Shown: positions 6,914-14,155 of the stretch, piece by piece
Position numbering within the stretch: the first letter of the stretch is position 1
How the letters are laid out: each line of letters begins with the position of its first letter
Source: an uncultured Eubacteriales bacterium
GTDB lineage: Bacteria > Bacillota > Clostridia > Oscillospirales > Butyricicoccaceae
Reading direction: 5' to 3'
Assembly: GCA_934636325.1 (NCBI GenBank)
Contig: CAKUAK010000029.1
Span: 1-14,155, forward strand
DNA length: 14,155 nt
Position numbers and translations under genes: made by a program
Notes under the pieces: model-generated
The model's input: the letters and a program-made list of their open reading frames with translations, nothing else
The model's database searches: none
Told to the model about the DNA's origin: nothing

Positions 6914-9562
6914 ATGCGCGACGATAAGATGGAAGCAAAATATAATTCCGGCAGAGCCATGCGGGATTTTGCCGATCCGATAATGAAGCATCTGACACAC
7001 ATAAGCAGGATGAAGGATATGTCCGAGCTTGAATCTGCCGTTCAGGAACTTTTCTGTATCGTCGGCAAAACGACGGGGGCCGACCGCGTCTTTCTTTTTG
7101 ACGAGAATTCCGACCGGCCCGGGGTCTATGGCAATACCTATGAATGGTGCGCCGGCGGCGTCAGCGCCCAGAAAGACGAGCTCCAGACCCTTACCCAGGA
7201 CGATATGCCCTATTGGACCCGCACATTTTTGAACGTCGAAAACATAGTCATACCCGATCTTGAAGAGGTAAAGGATATCATGCCGGGTGAATACGAGATC
7301 CTCGCCGCGCAGGATATCCGCTCGGAGATAGCGTCGCCGATCATTTATCGCGGGCATCTCATGGGCTTTATCGGGCTCGACAATCCCGCAAGCGATGTTT
7401 CGGCCCTTTTCATACAGGAGCTGGCTTTCATCGGCTCGGCAATAATCAGCACCCGCGAGAATATGAGGATGATAGCCCTTCTCGAACGTCAGCGGGCCGA
7501 TCTCCAGGAAAACCTGCTCAGTATGGAGCGCGAACAGCAGATACTCTCGGTCCTCAGCTCGGACAGCACGGCGGTCTATCGCGTCGACCTTAAAAGCAAC
7601 ACGGCAGAGATCGTCAAAATAGAAGTCGGCTCCAATACGCAGGATCTGATGTATTCCTCGGGCGGCAAGCTCTGTTATTTCAAAGAGATGACACGGTATT
7701 ATAATAACTTTGTCGTCAAAGAGACCTCGCCTGACTTTCTTGAAATATTCGAGCCGAATAATCTCATGCGCGCGCTGGCCGATAAAGAGGTCATAAGCCA
7801 TCGCTTCCAGTGCAGGCCCAACGGCCTTGGGCAGATATACTTCGAGCTGCGCGTTACACGCATGCTCTGCACAGATACCGAGTTCCAGGTGCTTGTCGAC
7901 TTCCGCCATATCGACGATGTCGTCAGGGAAGAGCGCCAGCATCAGGAGGAGCTCGAGCGCGCCCTCGAGGATGCCCGGACCAATAACGAGGTCATTTCGG
8001 CCATAGGCACGCTCTATTTTTCAATATACAGGATCGGCCTTAAGACCGACTATTTTGAAGAGATATCGGGCGGACATACAGAGCATCGCCTGACCGGGCG
8101 GGCAGGCAAGGCCTCGGTGCAGATGTTCAGCATCGTCAAAAAGGGCATTTCCGACGAATACCGCGAGGCGGCTTACCGCTTTTTCGATCTGGCAACGCTG
8201 GCCGAGCGTATGGGAGATGACGAGACCATCTCTATGGAATATCTGGCCGCCGACGAGAGCTGGCACCTGGCGCGCTTTATAGTACAGAAGCGCGGAGAGG
8301 ACGGCCTTGCCGAACAGGTGCTCTGCGTCATACGTCTTATAAGCGAAGAGAAACGCCGCGAACGCTATTATATCAGCGCCGCCGAAGAGGCCAACCGCGC
8401 AAGCGAGGCCAAGAGCGAGTTCCTTTCACGCATGTCACACGACATCCGCACGCCGATGAATGTCATCATGGGCTTTGTCGGCATTGCAAAGCGCCACCTG
8501 ACAGAGCCCGATAAGCTGAGCGGTTATCTCGATAAGATCGAGATGAGCGGAGATAATCTTGTTCATCTTATCGATGATATTCTTGATATCTCCCGCATTG
8601 AAAGCGGCGAGTTCCGCATCGTGCAGCAGCCGCTGGATATAGCCGAGATGTACGATTTTTATCGTCAGGTAATCATGGGGACGGTGGGCAGCCGGAACCT
8701 CAACATGGTTTTCGATAAGCATGATATCGTCCATAATATAGTTCTGGGCGACCAGCTGCGCCTCGGCCAGATATACATGAACCTTTTGTCCAATGCCGTG
8801 AAGTATACGCCCGACGGCGGCATGGTGCGCTTCGAGGTATATGAAGAACCCCTTGAAAAGCCGGGGATGGTCCGGCTGGTGTCGGTCGTCAGCGATACCG
8901 GCATCGGCATGACCCCCGAGTTCATGAAGGAGATGTATTCAGAGTTCTCCCGCGCCGTCGATACCCGGGTCAATAAGGTCAGGGGAAGCGGCCTCGGCCT
9001 GGCCATCGTCAAGAAGATTGTCGACCTTATGGGAGGCACGATAGAGGCCGAGAGCCATATCCAGCACGGCACGATCTTTAAGGTCACACTTGATATGAAG
9101 TACGACGATTCGGCCGTTACCGAGGCCGTGCATTTCTCTTCCGACGAAGAGGTCCGTCTGCCCGAGGGAAAGGTCACCCTTCTGATAGCCGAGGACAACG
9201 ATCTCAACTATGAGATACTGGCCGAACAGCTTGAAGAGCGGGGGATACACTGCGTCCGCGCCGTCAACGGCCTCGACTGCGTCCAGAAGTTCAGCGGCGC
9301 GCCGGCCGGAACCTTCGATGAGATACTGATGGATATGCAGATGCCTGTCATGAATGGCCTTGAGGCCGCGGCGAGGATAAGAAAGTGCGGCAAGCCGCAG
9401 TCGGATACCATCCCGATAATCGCCCTGACGGCAAATGCGTATCACGAGGACGTCCGCGAATGTATGGAGGCCGGGATGAACGCCCATCTTTCAAAGCCGG
9501 TAGATATAAAAAGCGTGCTCAAGACGGTGGCCAGTTACCTGCCGTCGGCCGACGAAATATAA
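6914..9562 (+). CDS. Cytosolic hybrid histidine kinase (GAF, PAS-like, HisKA, HATPase, REC)
   Basis: 882 residues from ATG 6914, no membrane segment. In order: GAF domain (about 35-180) sensing an unknown intracellular signal; coiled coil (about 185-210); two PAS-like regions (about 212-335 and 355-478), each followed by a helical linker; HisKA (about 495-565) with SHDIRTPMN and phospho-His509; HATPase (about 610-730) with N box NLLSNAVKY (624-632), G1 DTGIGM (661-666) and G2 GSGLGLAI (691-698); and REC (about 754-875) with Glu760/Asp761, phospho-Asp807, Thr839 and Lys861. All catalytic residues are present. Hybrid kinases pass phosphate from the internal His to their own Asp and then need an HPt protein, which this operon supplies. 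It is the last gene, 41 bases after the GGDEF gene, and ends at a strong terminator. Confidence 0.93.
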   Translation: MRDDKMEAKYNSGRAMRDFADPIMKHLTHISRMKDMSELESAVQELFCIVGKTTGADRVFLFDENSDRPGVYGNTYEWCAGGVSAQKDELQTLTQDDMPYWTRTFLNVENIVIPDLEEVKDIMPGEYEILAAQDIRSEIASPIIYRGHLMGFIGLDNPASDVSALFIQELAFIGSAIISTRENMRMIALLERQRADLQENLLSMEREQQILSVLSSDSTAVYRVDLKSNTAEIVKIEVGSNTQDLMYSSGGKLCYFKEMTRYYNNFVVKETSPDFLEIFEPNNLMRALADKEVISHRFQCRPNGLGQIYFELRVTRMLCTDTEFQVLVDFRHIDDVVREERQHQEELERALEDARTNNEVISAIGTLYFSIYRIGLKTDYFEEISGGHTEHRLTGRAGKASVQMFSIVKKGISDEYREAAYRFFDLATLAERMGDDETISMEYLAADESWHLARFIVQKRGEDGLAEQVLCVIRLISEEKRRERYYISAAEEANRASEAKSEFLSRMSHDIRTPMNVIMGFVGIAKRHLTEPDKLSGYLDKIEMSGDNLVHLIDDILDISRIESGEFRIVQQPLDIAEMYDFYRQVIMGTVGSRNLNMVFDKHDIVHNIVLGDQLRLGQIYMNLLSNAVKYTPDGGMVRFEVYEEPLEKPGMVRLVSVVSDTGIGMTPEFMKEMYSEFSRAVDTRVNKVRGSGLGLAIVKKIVDLMGGTIEAESHIQHGTIFKVTLDMKYDDSAVTEAVHFSSDEEVRLPEGKVTLLIAEDNDLNYEILAEQLEERGIHCVRAVNGLDCVQKFSGAPAGTFDEILMDMQMPVMNGLEAAARIRKCGKPQSDTIPIIALTANAYHEDVRECMEAGMNAHLSKPVDIKSVLKTVASYLPSADEI

Positions 9563-9566
9563 AAAC

Positions 9567-9606
9567 AGCTCCCTTTACGGTCTATTCCGCAAAGGGAGCT
9601 TATTTT
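9567..9606. terminator. Bidirectional rho-independent terminator
   Basis: A perfect 10-bp stem AGCTCCCTTT / AAAGGGAGCT (9567-9576 with 9591-9600) is followed by TATTTTAT on the plus strand and by GTTTTTAT on the minus strand. It ends both the signalling operon (stop 9562) and the convergent minus-strand operon (stop 9608). Confidence 0.9.
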
Positions 9607-9607
9607 A

Positions 9608-11116
9608 TCATATGAGCTTCTGCTCGGTCGGTTCGAAATCGGTGCGGTGAAAGCCAATGCGCCAGACGATGTCGCCGGGAGAGGGCGGCAGGGCAAAGTA
9701 TGCCGAAGAGCATGCCGCCTCGATGCGTTCTTCTTCTGCCCCGCCGCATACTGCGGCGGATATGGCCGTCGGCCCGTCGGCCCCGCCGATGATGCCGATG
9801 ACGGAAGCATCGTTTGCCGGTGAGGCATCATCTGCTGCTGCGGCTTTTGGCGTGTCGCCGCGGCAGCTGTCGGATATCGTTATCAGGCCGGGTGCGGGCG
9901 GCGGGTCGAGCCGATAGCTCATCATATAGAAATCAGAGGGATATTCCCATCCGCTGAACCGAAGGGGCGCGGAGAACTTCTCGGCCCTTATGTCGACGAC
10001 GGTCAAGGTGTGCGGCTCTTTGTTATCGGGAAGAGAGAAGGAAAAGCTGTCGCCCGGCTTTGACACACTGAAGCTGGGGCCGGGTACGGTGTATGGGTCC
10101 TGCGAGAGCTCAAGACGGAGTGATCTGACCTCCATACGGTTGAGCCACCTGAAGCAGTAACGCCAGACGATCCATCCCATATCGGGGTCGAGATGATAGT
10201 GGCGCATGACATACATGGTCTCCTGGTCGTTGCTGTCGGGGAAGAGGGGATCATAGGATACGGCGCAGCCGTGACATGCCTCAAAGGTCTTGGAGTTGAG
10301 GCCGATCTTCGGTGTGAACTCAATGTGCAGCGGGTTTTCCGCCTGGATGGCCGAAAGCTCCTCGCCGGTGAAGCGGCTTCCGTCGTCATCCTCCTCGAGA
10401 CCCCATTTGTCGGCGAAGGCCTTTATGCGGTCCTTGGGGACACTGATGCACATGTCGATGACGATGCCCTTGCCGCAGCGGTACACGGCCGGGATATACC
10501 ATTGGTGTCCGGCCCAGTCGAAGCGATGATCCAGCGGGATCTCGTGCCCGGCGTGGGCGCGGCCGGTGTGCCACATGAAGCCGCTTTCGAAAAAGACCTG
10601 CCACTCGGGCTCGGGCATGCCCGAGCCATCGTCCAGCTGGCCGGGTCCTTCGGAATACTTTATCTGTTCCGGGTCGAAACCGGTCCGAAGGGTCTTCATG
10701 TATTCATAGGGATCGGCCATCGGCATAAGACCGAGCTCGCGCGACAGCTTATCGAGGATGTTTTGGGCATCGGGGGCTGGCTTTTCGTTATTTATAAGGG
10801 TATAGAATGCATTTCTGCCGATATGAGAGGCCTGCTCGATGACCGACGCATGGCGGCACGACAGCAGCAGACGCAGAAAGGTCCTGAGATCCTCGGCCAC
10901 CGGAGAGACATAGTTGGGAGACTCCATCGGGCTGACGGCAAAGACCGTTTCGCCGAAGCCGCTGATAAAGCAGAAGTGGATGCCGTCGACCCCGAGCCAG
11001 CCGAATATCTCCGCGCCCCTCGGCGTGCAGAAATAGGGGGAGTTGTCGGCGCGGTCCTCGAGCCCCAGCGGGGCAAGGTCGATGCCGAGGGTCTTGAAAC
11101 GACTGTAAAAGCTCAT
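9608..11116 (-). CDS. Conserved protein of unknown function with a GGADGPT segment
   Basis: 502 residues, no signal peptide or membrane helix seen. The N-terminal part (about 1-145), with YFCTPRGAEIFGW and FAVSPMESPNYVSP, looks like a conserved domain of Clostridia proteins that I cannot name. The middle (about 170-340) is rich in Trp and His (FMWHTGRAHAGHE, HQWYIPAVYRCG) and has CHGC at 281-284. After an Ala/Asp-rich linker (about 422-438), IGIIGGADGPTAIS (439-452) matches from memory a segment of sodium-pumping decarboxylase beta subunits; the rest shows no such relation. The ATG at 11116 has GGAAG seven bases upstream and overlaps the TfoX-like stop as ATGA, so translation is probably coupled. 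It is the last gene of a three-gene operon. I assign no function. Confidence 0.8.
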   Translation of the reverse strand: MSFYSRFKTLGIDLAPLGLEDRADNSPYFCTPRGAEIFGWLGVDGIHFCFISGFGETVFAVSPMESPNYVSPVAEDLRTFLRLLLSCRHASVIEQASHIGRNAFYTLINNEKPAPDAQNILDKLSRELGLMPMADPYEYMKTLRTGFDPEQIKYSEGPGQLDDGSGMPEPEWQVFFESGFMWHTGRAHAGHEIPLDHRFDWAGHQWYIPAVYRCGKGIVIDMCISVPKDRIKAFADKWGLEEDDDGSRFTGEELSAIQAENPLHIEFTPKIGLNSKTFEACHGCAVSYDPLFPDSNDQETMYVMRHYHLDPDMGWIVWRYCFRWLNRMEVRSLRLELSQDPYTVPGPSFSVSKPGDSFSFSLPDNKEPHTLTVVDIRAEKFSAPLRFSGWEYPSDFYMMSYRLDPPPAPGLITISDSCRGDTPKAAAADDASPANDASVIGIIGGADGPTAISAAVCGGAEEERIEAACSSAYFALPPSPGDIVWRIGFHRTDFEPTEQKLI

Positions 11117-11451
11117 ATAAGTTCTTCCTTTTTTGTCCTGTTCTTTTTGGGCTTGGGCGGGGGAGTGATCCGGTCGAGCTCATCCAACACCCGGCGGATC
11201 AGCTCGGTATCTTCCATGTCCAGCATATAATGCTCCTTTGCCCCATCATAGGGGAAGCCATAGGGGGCGTCGGGTATGATCGCGCCGACCTCAGGCAGCT
11301 TTTTGACAAAGACATTGTTGTCGCAGACGAGAAGCAGCGGCTTGTCGTTTATGTATACCATGTATTCGCCGAACATCTTTTTGTACCGCGCGTTTTCGGT
11401 AAGGCCGATGCTCGACATGACATATTCTATATATTCCTTGGATGTGGCCAT
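11113..11451 (-). CDS. TfoX N-terminal domain protein
   Basis: 112 residues. SKEYIEYVMSSIG, YKKMFGEYMVYINDKP (23-38) and the later PYGFPYDGAKEHYML (63-77) fit the TfoX/Sxy N-terminal domain family. The domain is followed only by a basic tail (PPPKPKKNRTKK). TfoX in Gammaproteobacteria regulates competence, but single-domain members are widespread in Bacillota with no established role, so competence should not be inferred. AAAGGAA (11463-11457) lies about six bases before the ATG. The gene starts 15 bases after the acetyltransferase stop and overlaps the next gene by four bases. Confidence 0.85.
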   Translation of the reverse strand: MATSKEYIEYVMSSIGLTENARYKKMFGEYMVYINDKPLLLVCDNNVFVKKLPEVGAIIPDAPYGFPYDGAKEHYMLDMEDTELIRRVLDELDRITPPPKPKKNRTKKEELI

Positions 11452-11466
11452 ATGTGTTCCTTTCGA

Positions 11467-11961
11467 TTACAGGTATTTGCCGTATATGAGATGGTCGACC
11501 CGCCGTCCGCCGAAATCGACGATGCCGGGCAGCCTGCCCCATTCCCGATATCCGAACTTTTTGAGCAGGCCGACGCTGGGGGCGTTGCTGGCCAGAAGAA
11601 TGGCGACAAGCACCTCTATGCCGCGGGCGGCGGCTTCCTTTTCGGTATGCTCAAGCATAAAGCTGCCGATATGACGCCCGTGGGCGCTGAAGCTGAGATA
11701 ATAGCTGACCTCGGCCACATGGCGGACGGCAAGCCTGCCCGGGCGGTATGGGGTGATATAGGAGTATCCGACGGGGCGGCCGTCATCCTCGCAGATGAAG
11801 ATTGGGTATTCGCCCGGCGGATGGGATGCGATCCAGTCGAGGCGGTTCTGTACCGTCACCGGGACCGTGTCGCAGGTACAGTCTCCGGCGGCGATGGCTT
11901 CGTTATAGACTGACGCGATGAACCCGGCGTCGTATTCACGTGCGGGACGCATGACAGGCAT
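11467..11961 (-). CDS. GNAT N-acetyltransferase, phosphinothricin acetyltransferase-like
   Basis: 164 residues from ATG 11961, typical for the PAT-like GNAT branch. MRPAREYDAGFIASVYNEAI at the N-terminus, Glu84 in the HVAEVSYYLS strand, the acetyl-CoA loop SAHGRHIGSFML (92-103) and SNAPSVGLLKKFGY (125-138) all fit. In the acetyl-CoA loop the first Gly of the usual G-x-G is His98. Such enzymes acetylate amino groups of amino-acid-like compounds; the real substrate is unknown. The frame is open to an ATG at 12012, but that start would translate through an 18-bp palindrome and lacks a ribosome site. AAAGGAG seven bases before 11961 decides the start. It is the first gene of a minus-strand operon with the TfoX-like gene. 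Confidence 0.9.
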   Translation of the reverse strand: MPVMRPAREYDAGFIASVYNEAIAAGDCTCDTVPVTVQNRLDWIASHPPGEYPIFICEDDGRPVGYSYITPYRPGRLAVRHVAEVSYYLSFSAHGRHIGSFMLEHTEKEAAARGIEVLVAILLASNAPSVGLLKKFGYREWGRLPGIVDFGGRRVDHLIYGKYL

Positions 11962-11968
11962 ATCCTTT

Positions 11969-11975
11969 CTCCTTT
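11969..11975 (-). promoter_or_regulatory. Ribosome binding site of the GNAT gene
   Basis: AAAGGAG on the minus strand (11975-11969), seven bases before the ATG at 11961. It rules out the longer in-frame start at 12012. Confidence 0.85.
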
Positions 11976-11991
11976 GCAATGCAGAGAATAT

Positions 11992-12009
11992 AAATATGAT
12001 ATCATATTT
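11992..12009. repeat. Perfect 18-bp palindrome, possible operator
   Basis: AAATATGATATCATATTT reads identically on both strands. It lies 31 bases upstream of the GNAT start, in the AT-rich region where that operon's promoter should be; TATATT and TATGAT -10-like hexamers overlap or flank it, though no good -35 was found. This is the position and symmetry expected of a dimeric repressor site. Confidence 0.5.
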
Positions 12010-12122
12010 CATGCCCGATTGAAATATAATATATGCCGGGCTGACCGGCGCGGCGGGGCTGTGCCAAACGGCGGGTCATGTTTTTGTCTAAATACGCCAA
12101 AGAATACAAAAAAAATTCATAA

Positions 12123-12136
12123 CTTTTTCGAAAAAG
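12123..12136. repeat. Perfect 14-bp palindrome upstream of the groESL promoter
   Basis: CTTTTTCGAAAAAG ends five bases before the groESL -35 hexamer. It could bind a regulator, bend the promoter DNA or be chance in an A/T-tract region. Confidence 0.3.
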
Positions 12137-12140
12137 GGTA

Positions 12141-12169
12141 TTGCAAAATATGGGGTCATGGCTTATTAT
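12141..12169 (+). promoter_or_regulatory. Predicted sigma-A promoter of groES-groEL
   Basis: TTGCAA (12141-12146) and TATTAT (12164-12169) are separated by 17 bases. The predicted transcript start near 12176 puts the CIRCE element at the very start of the leader, its usual place. Confidence 0.8.
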
Positions 12170-12180
12170 AGTACCAGTGG

Positions 12181-12207
12181 TTAGCACTCTTGATAAATGA
12201 GTGCTAA
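12181..12207 (+). promoter_or_regulatory. CIRCE operator (HrcA binding site)
   Basis: TTAGCACTC (12181-12189), nine bases, then GAGTGCTAA (12199-12207): a perfect match to the CIRCE consensus. HrcA binds this element as a repressor and is itself folded by GroEL, so heat shock relieves repression. The hrcA gene is not in the window. Confidence 0.97.
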
Positions 12208-12247
12208 ATGAGAAATTAAAATATGATTATAGAAAGAGGTTTTAAAA

Positions 12248-12532
12248 ATGAAACTTGTACCTTTACAGGACAGAGTGGTTCTGAAAATGGCAGAGGCCGA
12301 AGAGACCACTAAGAGCGGCATCATCCTTACGGGAGCTGCGAAGGAAAAGCCTCAGTTCGCCATCGTTATCGCTGTCGGCCCGGGCCTCGGCACAGGCGAA
12401 AAGAAGACCCCGATGGAAGTCAAGGTCGGCGATAAGGTCATCACGAACAAGTATTCCGGCACAGAGGTCAAGATCGACGGCGAAGAGCTTGTCATCGTCA
12501 AGCAGGCCGATATCCTTGCCGTAGTCGAATAA
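12248..12532 (+). CDS. groES: Co-chaperonin GroES
   Basis: 94 residues, full length for the family. The N-terminal PLQDRVVLK, the mobile loop that docks on GroEL (EETTKSGIILTGAAKEKPQ, about 18-36), GEKKTPMEVKVGDKVITNKYSGTEV and the C-terminal ADILAVVE are all diagnostic. GroES forms a heptameric lid over the GroEL folding chamber in the cytoplasm. AGAAAGAGG at 12231-12239 lies eight bases before the ATG. It is the first gene of the CIRCE-controlled operon, 41 bases ahead of groEL. Confidence 0.98.
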   Translation: MKLVPLQDRVVLKMAEAEETTKSGIILTGAAKEKPQFAIVIAVGPGLGTGEKKTPMEVKVGDKVITNKYSGTEVKIDGEELVIVKQADILAVVE

Positions 12533-12573
12533 GAATAATATATTTTCTCAATACAGGTTGGAGGTAAGTTAAA

Positions 12574-14155
12574 ATGGCAAAAGAAATTTTGTTTGGCGAA
12601 GAAGCTCGTCACGCTCTCGAAAGAGGCGTCAACAAGCTGGCCGATACAGTAAAGGTAACACTTGGTCCTAAGGGCAGGAACGTCGTTCTCGATAAGAAGT
12701 TCGGCGCACCCCTTATCACAAACGACGGCGTCACCATCGCAAGGGACGTCGAGCTCGAGGATATCTTCGAGAATATGGGCGCACAGCTGGTCAAGCAGGT
12801 CGCCGATAAGACAAACGACATCGCAGGCGACGGCACAACGACAGCTACACTGCTGGCACAGGCTTTTGTCCGCGAGGGTCTGAAGAACGTCACCGCCGGC
12901 GCTAACCCGATGGTCGTAAGAAAGGGCATCGCAAAGGCTGTCGACGCCGCTATCACAGAGATCAAGGGCGGCGCAAAGAAGGTCAACGGCGCAAAGGATA
13001 TCGCAAGGGTCGGCGCTGTTTCTTCCGGCGACGAGAAGATAGGCAACCTTATCGCCGAGGCCATGGAGAAGGTCACGGCCGACGGCGTCATCACGGTCGA
13101 AGAGTCCAAGACAGCCGAGACATACAGCGAGGTCGTCGAGGGCATGCAGTTCGACCGCGGCTATATCACACCGTATATGATCACCGACACAGAGAAGATG
13201 GAAGCCGTCATTGACGATGCTTACATCCTCATCACCGATAAGAAGATCTCCAACATCCAGGAGATCCTGCCTCTGCTTGAAGAGGTCGTACAGGCCGGCA
13301 AGAAGCTGGTCATCATCGCCGAGGATATCGAAGGCGAGGCACTCAGCACACTTATCGTCAATAAGCTGAGAGGCACATTCACATGCCTGGCCGTCAAGGC
13401 CCCCGGCTTCGGCGACAGGCGCAAGGAGATGCTGAAGGATATCGCTGCTCTGACAGGCGGCACGGTCATCTCCGAGGAGATCGGCTATGATCTGAAGGAA
13501 GCCACAATGGCCATGCTGGGCCGCGCACGTCAGGTCAAATCGACAAAGGAGAACACCATCATCGTCAACGGCGAAGGCTCTAAGGACGCCATCCTCGGCC
13601 GCATCAACAACATTAAGGCCGAGCTTGAGAATACGACATCCGAGTTCGACCGCGAGAAGCTCCAGGAGCGTCTTGCCAAGCTGTCGGGCGGCGTAGCCGT
13701 CATCAAGGTCGGCGCTGCCACCGAGGTCGAGATGAAGGAAAAGAAGCTGAGGATCGAGGACGCCCTTAACTCCACAAGGGCTGCTGTTGAAGAAGGCATC
13801 GTTGCCGGCGGCGGAACAGCCTTTATCAACGCCATCCCCGCTGTCGCGTCTCTGGTCGATACCCTTGAGGGCGACGAAAAGACAGGCGCAAAGATCGTCA
13901 TGAAGGCTCTTGAAGAGCCCGTAAAGCAGATCGCCTTCAACGCCGGCGTCGACGGTTCGGTCGTCATCGAGAGGATCAGGAACAGCGGCAAGACCGGCTA
14001 TGGCTTCGATGCTTACAACGAAGAGTATGTCGACATGATCGAGGCCGGTATCGTCGATCCTGTAAAGGTAACGCGTACAGCCCTTGAGAACGCCGCTTCC
14101 ATCGCTTCGATGGTCCTGACGACAGAGTCCCTTGTCGCCGAGAAGAAAGAGCCCC
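12574..14155 (+). CDS. groEL: Chaperonin GroEL (cut by the window end)
   Basis: 527 complete codons with no stop; only a short C-terminal tail is missing, since family members are about 540 residues. Diagnostic features include VTLGPKGRNVVLD (28-40), the ATP-binding AGDGTTT with Asp86, VEEGIVAGGG, and the ATPase Asp396 in RIEDALNSTRAA. GroEL forms a double heptameric ring that folds proteins with ATP and GroES. GGAGGT at 12560-12565 lies eight bases before the ATG. Codon use differs from the neighbouring signalling genes: Ile is mostly ATC and Thr often ACA, as expected for a highly expressed gene. Confidence 0.98.
   Translation, partial: MAKEILFGEEARHALERGVNKLADTVKVTLGPKGRNVVLDKKFGAPLITNDGVTIARDVELEDIFENMGAQLVKQVADKTNDIAGDGTTTATLLAQAFVREGLKNVTAGANPMVVRKGIAKAVDAAITEIKGGAKKVNGAKDIARVGAVSSGDEKIGNLIAEAMEKVTADGVITVEESKTAETYSEVVEGMQFDRGYITPYMITDTEKMEAVIDDAYILITDKKISNIQEILPLLEEVVQAGKKLVIIAEDIEGEALSTLIVNKLRGTFTCLAVKAPGFGDRRKEMLKDIAALTGGTVISEEIGYDLKEATMAMLGRARQVKSTKENTIIVNGEGSKDAILGRINNIKAELENTTSEFDREKLQERLAKLSGGVAVIKVGAATEVEMKEKKLRIEDALNSTRAAVEEGIVAGGGTAFINAIPAVASLVDTLEGDEKTGAKIVMKALEEPVKQIAFNAGVDGSVVIERIRNSGKTGYGFDAYNEEYVDMIEAGIVDPVKVTRTALENAASIASMVLTTESLVAEKKEP

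Noticed and set aside
6869..7942. Long minus-strand open frame opposite the hybrid kinase N-terminus
   Set aside because: The plus strand encodes a clear GAF domain; the antisense product has no family features and no ribosome site.
9761..9802. Decarboxylase beta subunit annotation for the 502-residue protein
   Set aside because: Only 14 residues match; there are no membrane helices and the length and composition of the rest do not fit.
10193..11230. Long plus-strand open frame opposite the unknown 502-residue protein
   Set aside because: The minus-strand gene has a good ribosome site, a coupled ATGA start and conserved-looking segments; the plus frame has none of these.
11113..11451. Competence regulator role for the TfoX-like gene
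   Set aside because: Only the N-terminal domain is present, and the competence role is established for two-domain proteins of Gammaproteobacteria.
12013..12041. GCCCG/CGGGC inverted repeat as a terminator or operator
   Set aside because: Only five base pairs with a 19-base AT-rich spacer and no T run; likely chance.
1..14155. Mobile elements, CRISPR arrays, tRNA or rRNA genes
   Set aside because: No transposase or integrase motifs, no regularly spaced repeats and no RNA gene signatures were seen on either strand.

Overview
The window looks like chromosomal DNA of an anaerobic member of the Bacillota, class Clostridia, with a fairly GC-rich genome. The pointers are a groES-groEL operon under a perfect CIRCE element, sigma-A type promoters, Shine-Dalgarno sites before most genes, and large multi-domain cyclic-di-GMP proteins of the kind common in gut Clostridia. 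No mobile element, phage gene, CRISPR array, tRNA or rRNA was seen.

Layout. 1-420: the probable tail of an upstream gene, a terminator, a small open frame without a convincing start, and a second hairpin. 471-1403: a U32-peptidase-like protein with a cysteine cluster. 1489-2406 (minus): a nitrilase, convergent with the previous gene across a shared terminator hairpin. 2407-2774: a divergent regulatory region with a recognisable promoter in each direction, an inverted repeat and a direct repeat.

2775-9562: a four-gene plus-strand operon, the main interest of the window. It encodes (i) a REC / HD-GYP / PAS-like / Cys-rich / GGDEF protein, (ii) a free-standing HPt protein, (iii) a second GGDEF protein and (iv) a soluble hybrid histidine kinase (GAF, two PAS-like regions, HisKA, HATPase, REC). 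Together these contain each His and Asp site needed for a four-step phosphorelay: kinase His509 to kinase Asp807 to HPt His60 to Asp55 of the REC/HD-GYP/GGDEF protein. That would let one cytosolic sensor control cyclic-di-GMP synthesis and breakdown. The phosphoflow is inferred from gene content and intact motifs.

9608-11961 (minus): a three-gene operon read GNAT acetyltransferase, TfoX-N-domain protein, then a 502-residue conserved protein of unknown function. The last two overlap by ATGA. The long protein carries a Gly-Gly-Ala-Asp-Gly-Pro-Thr segment resembling one in sodium-pumping decarboxylase beta subunits. A perfect 18-bp palindrome lies just upstream of the operon.

12141-14155: promoter, CIRCE, groES and groEL, the last cut by the window end. 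CIRCE implies HrcA control of the chaperonins.
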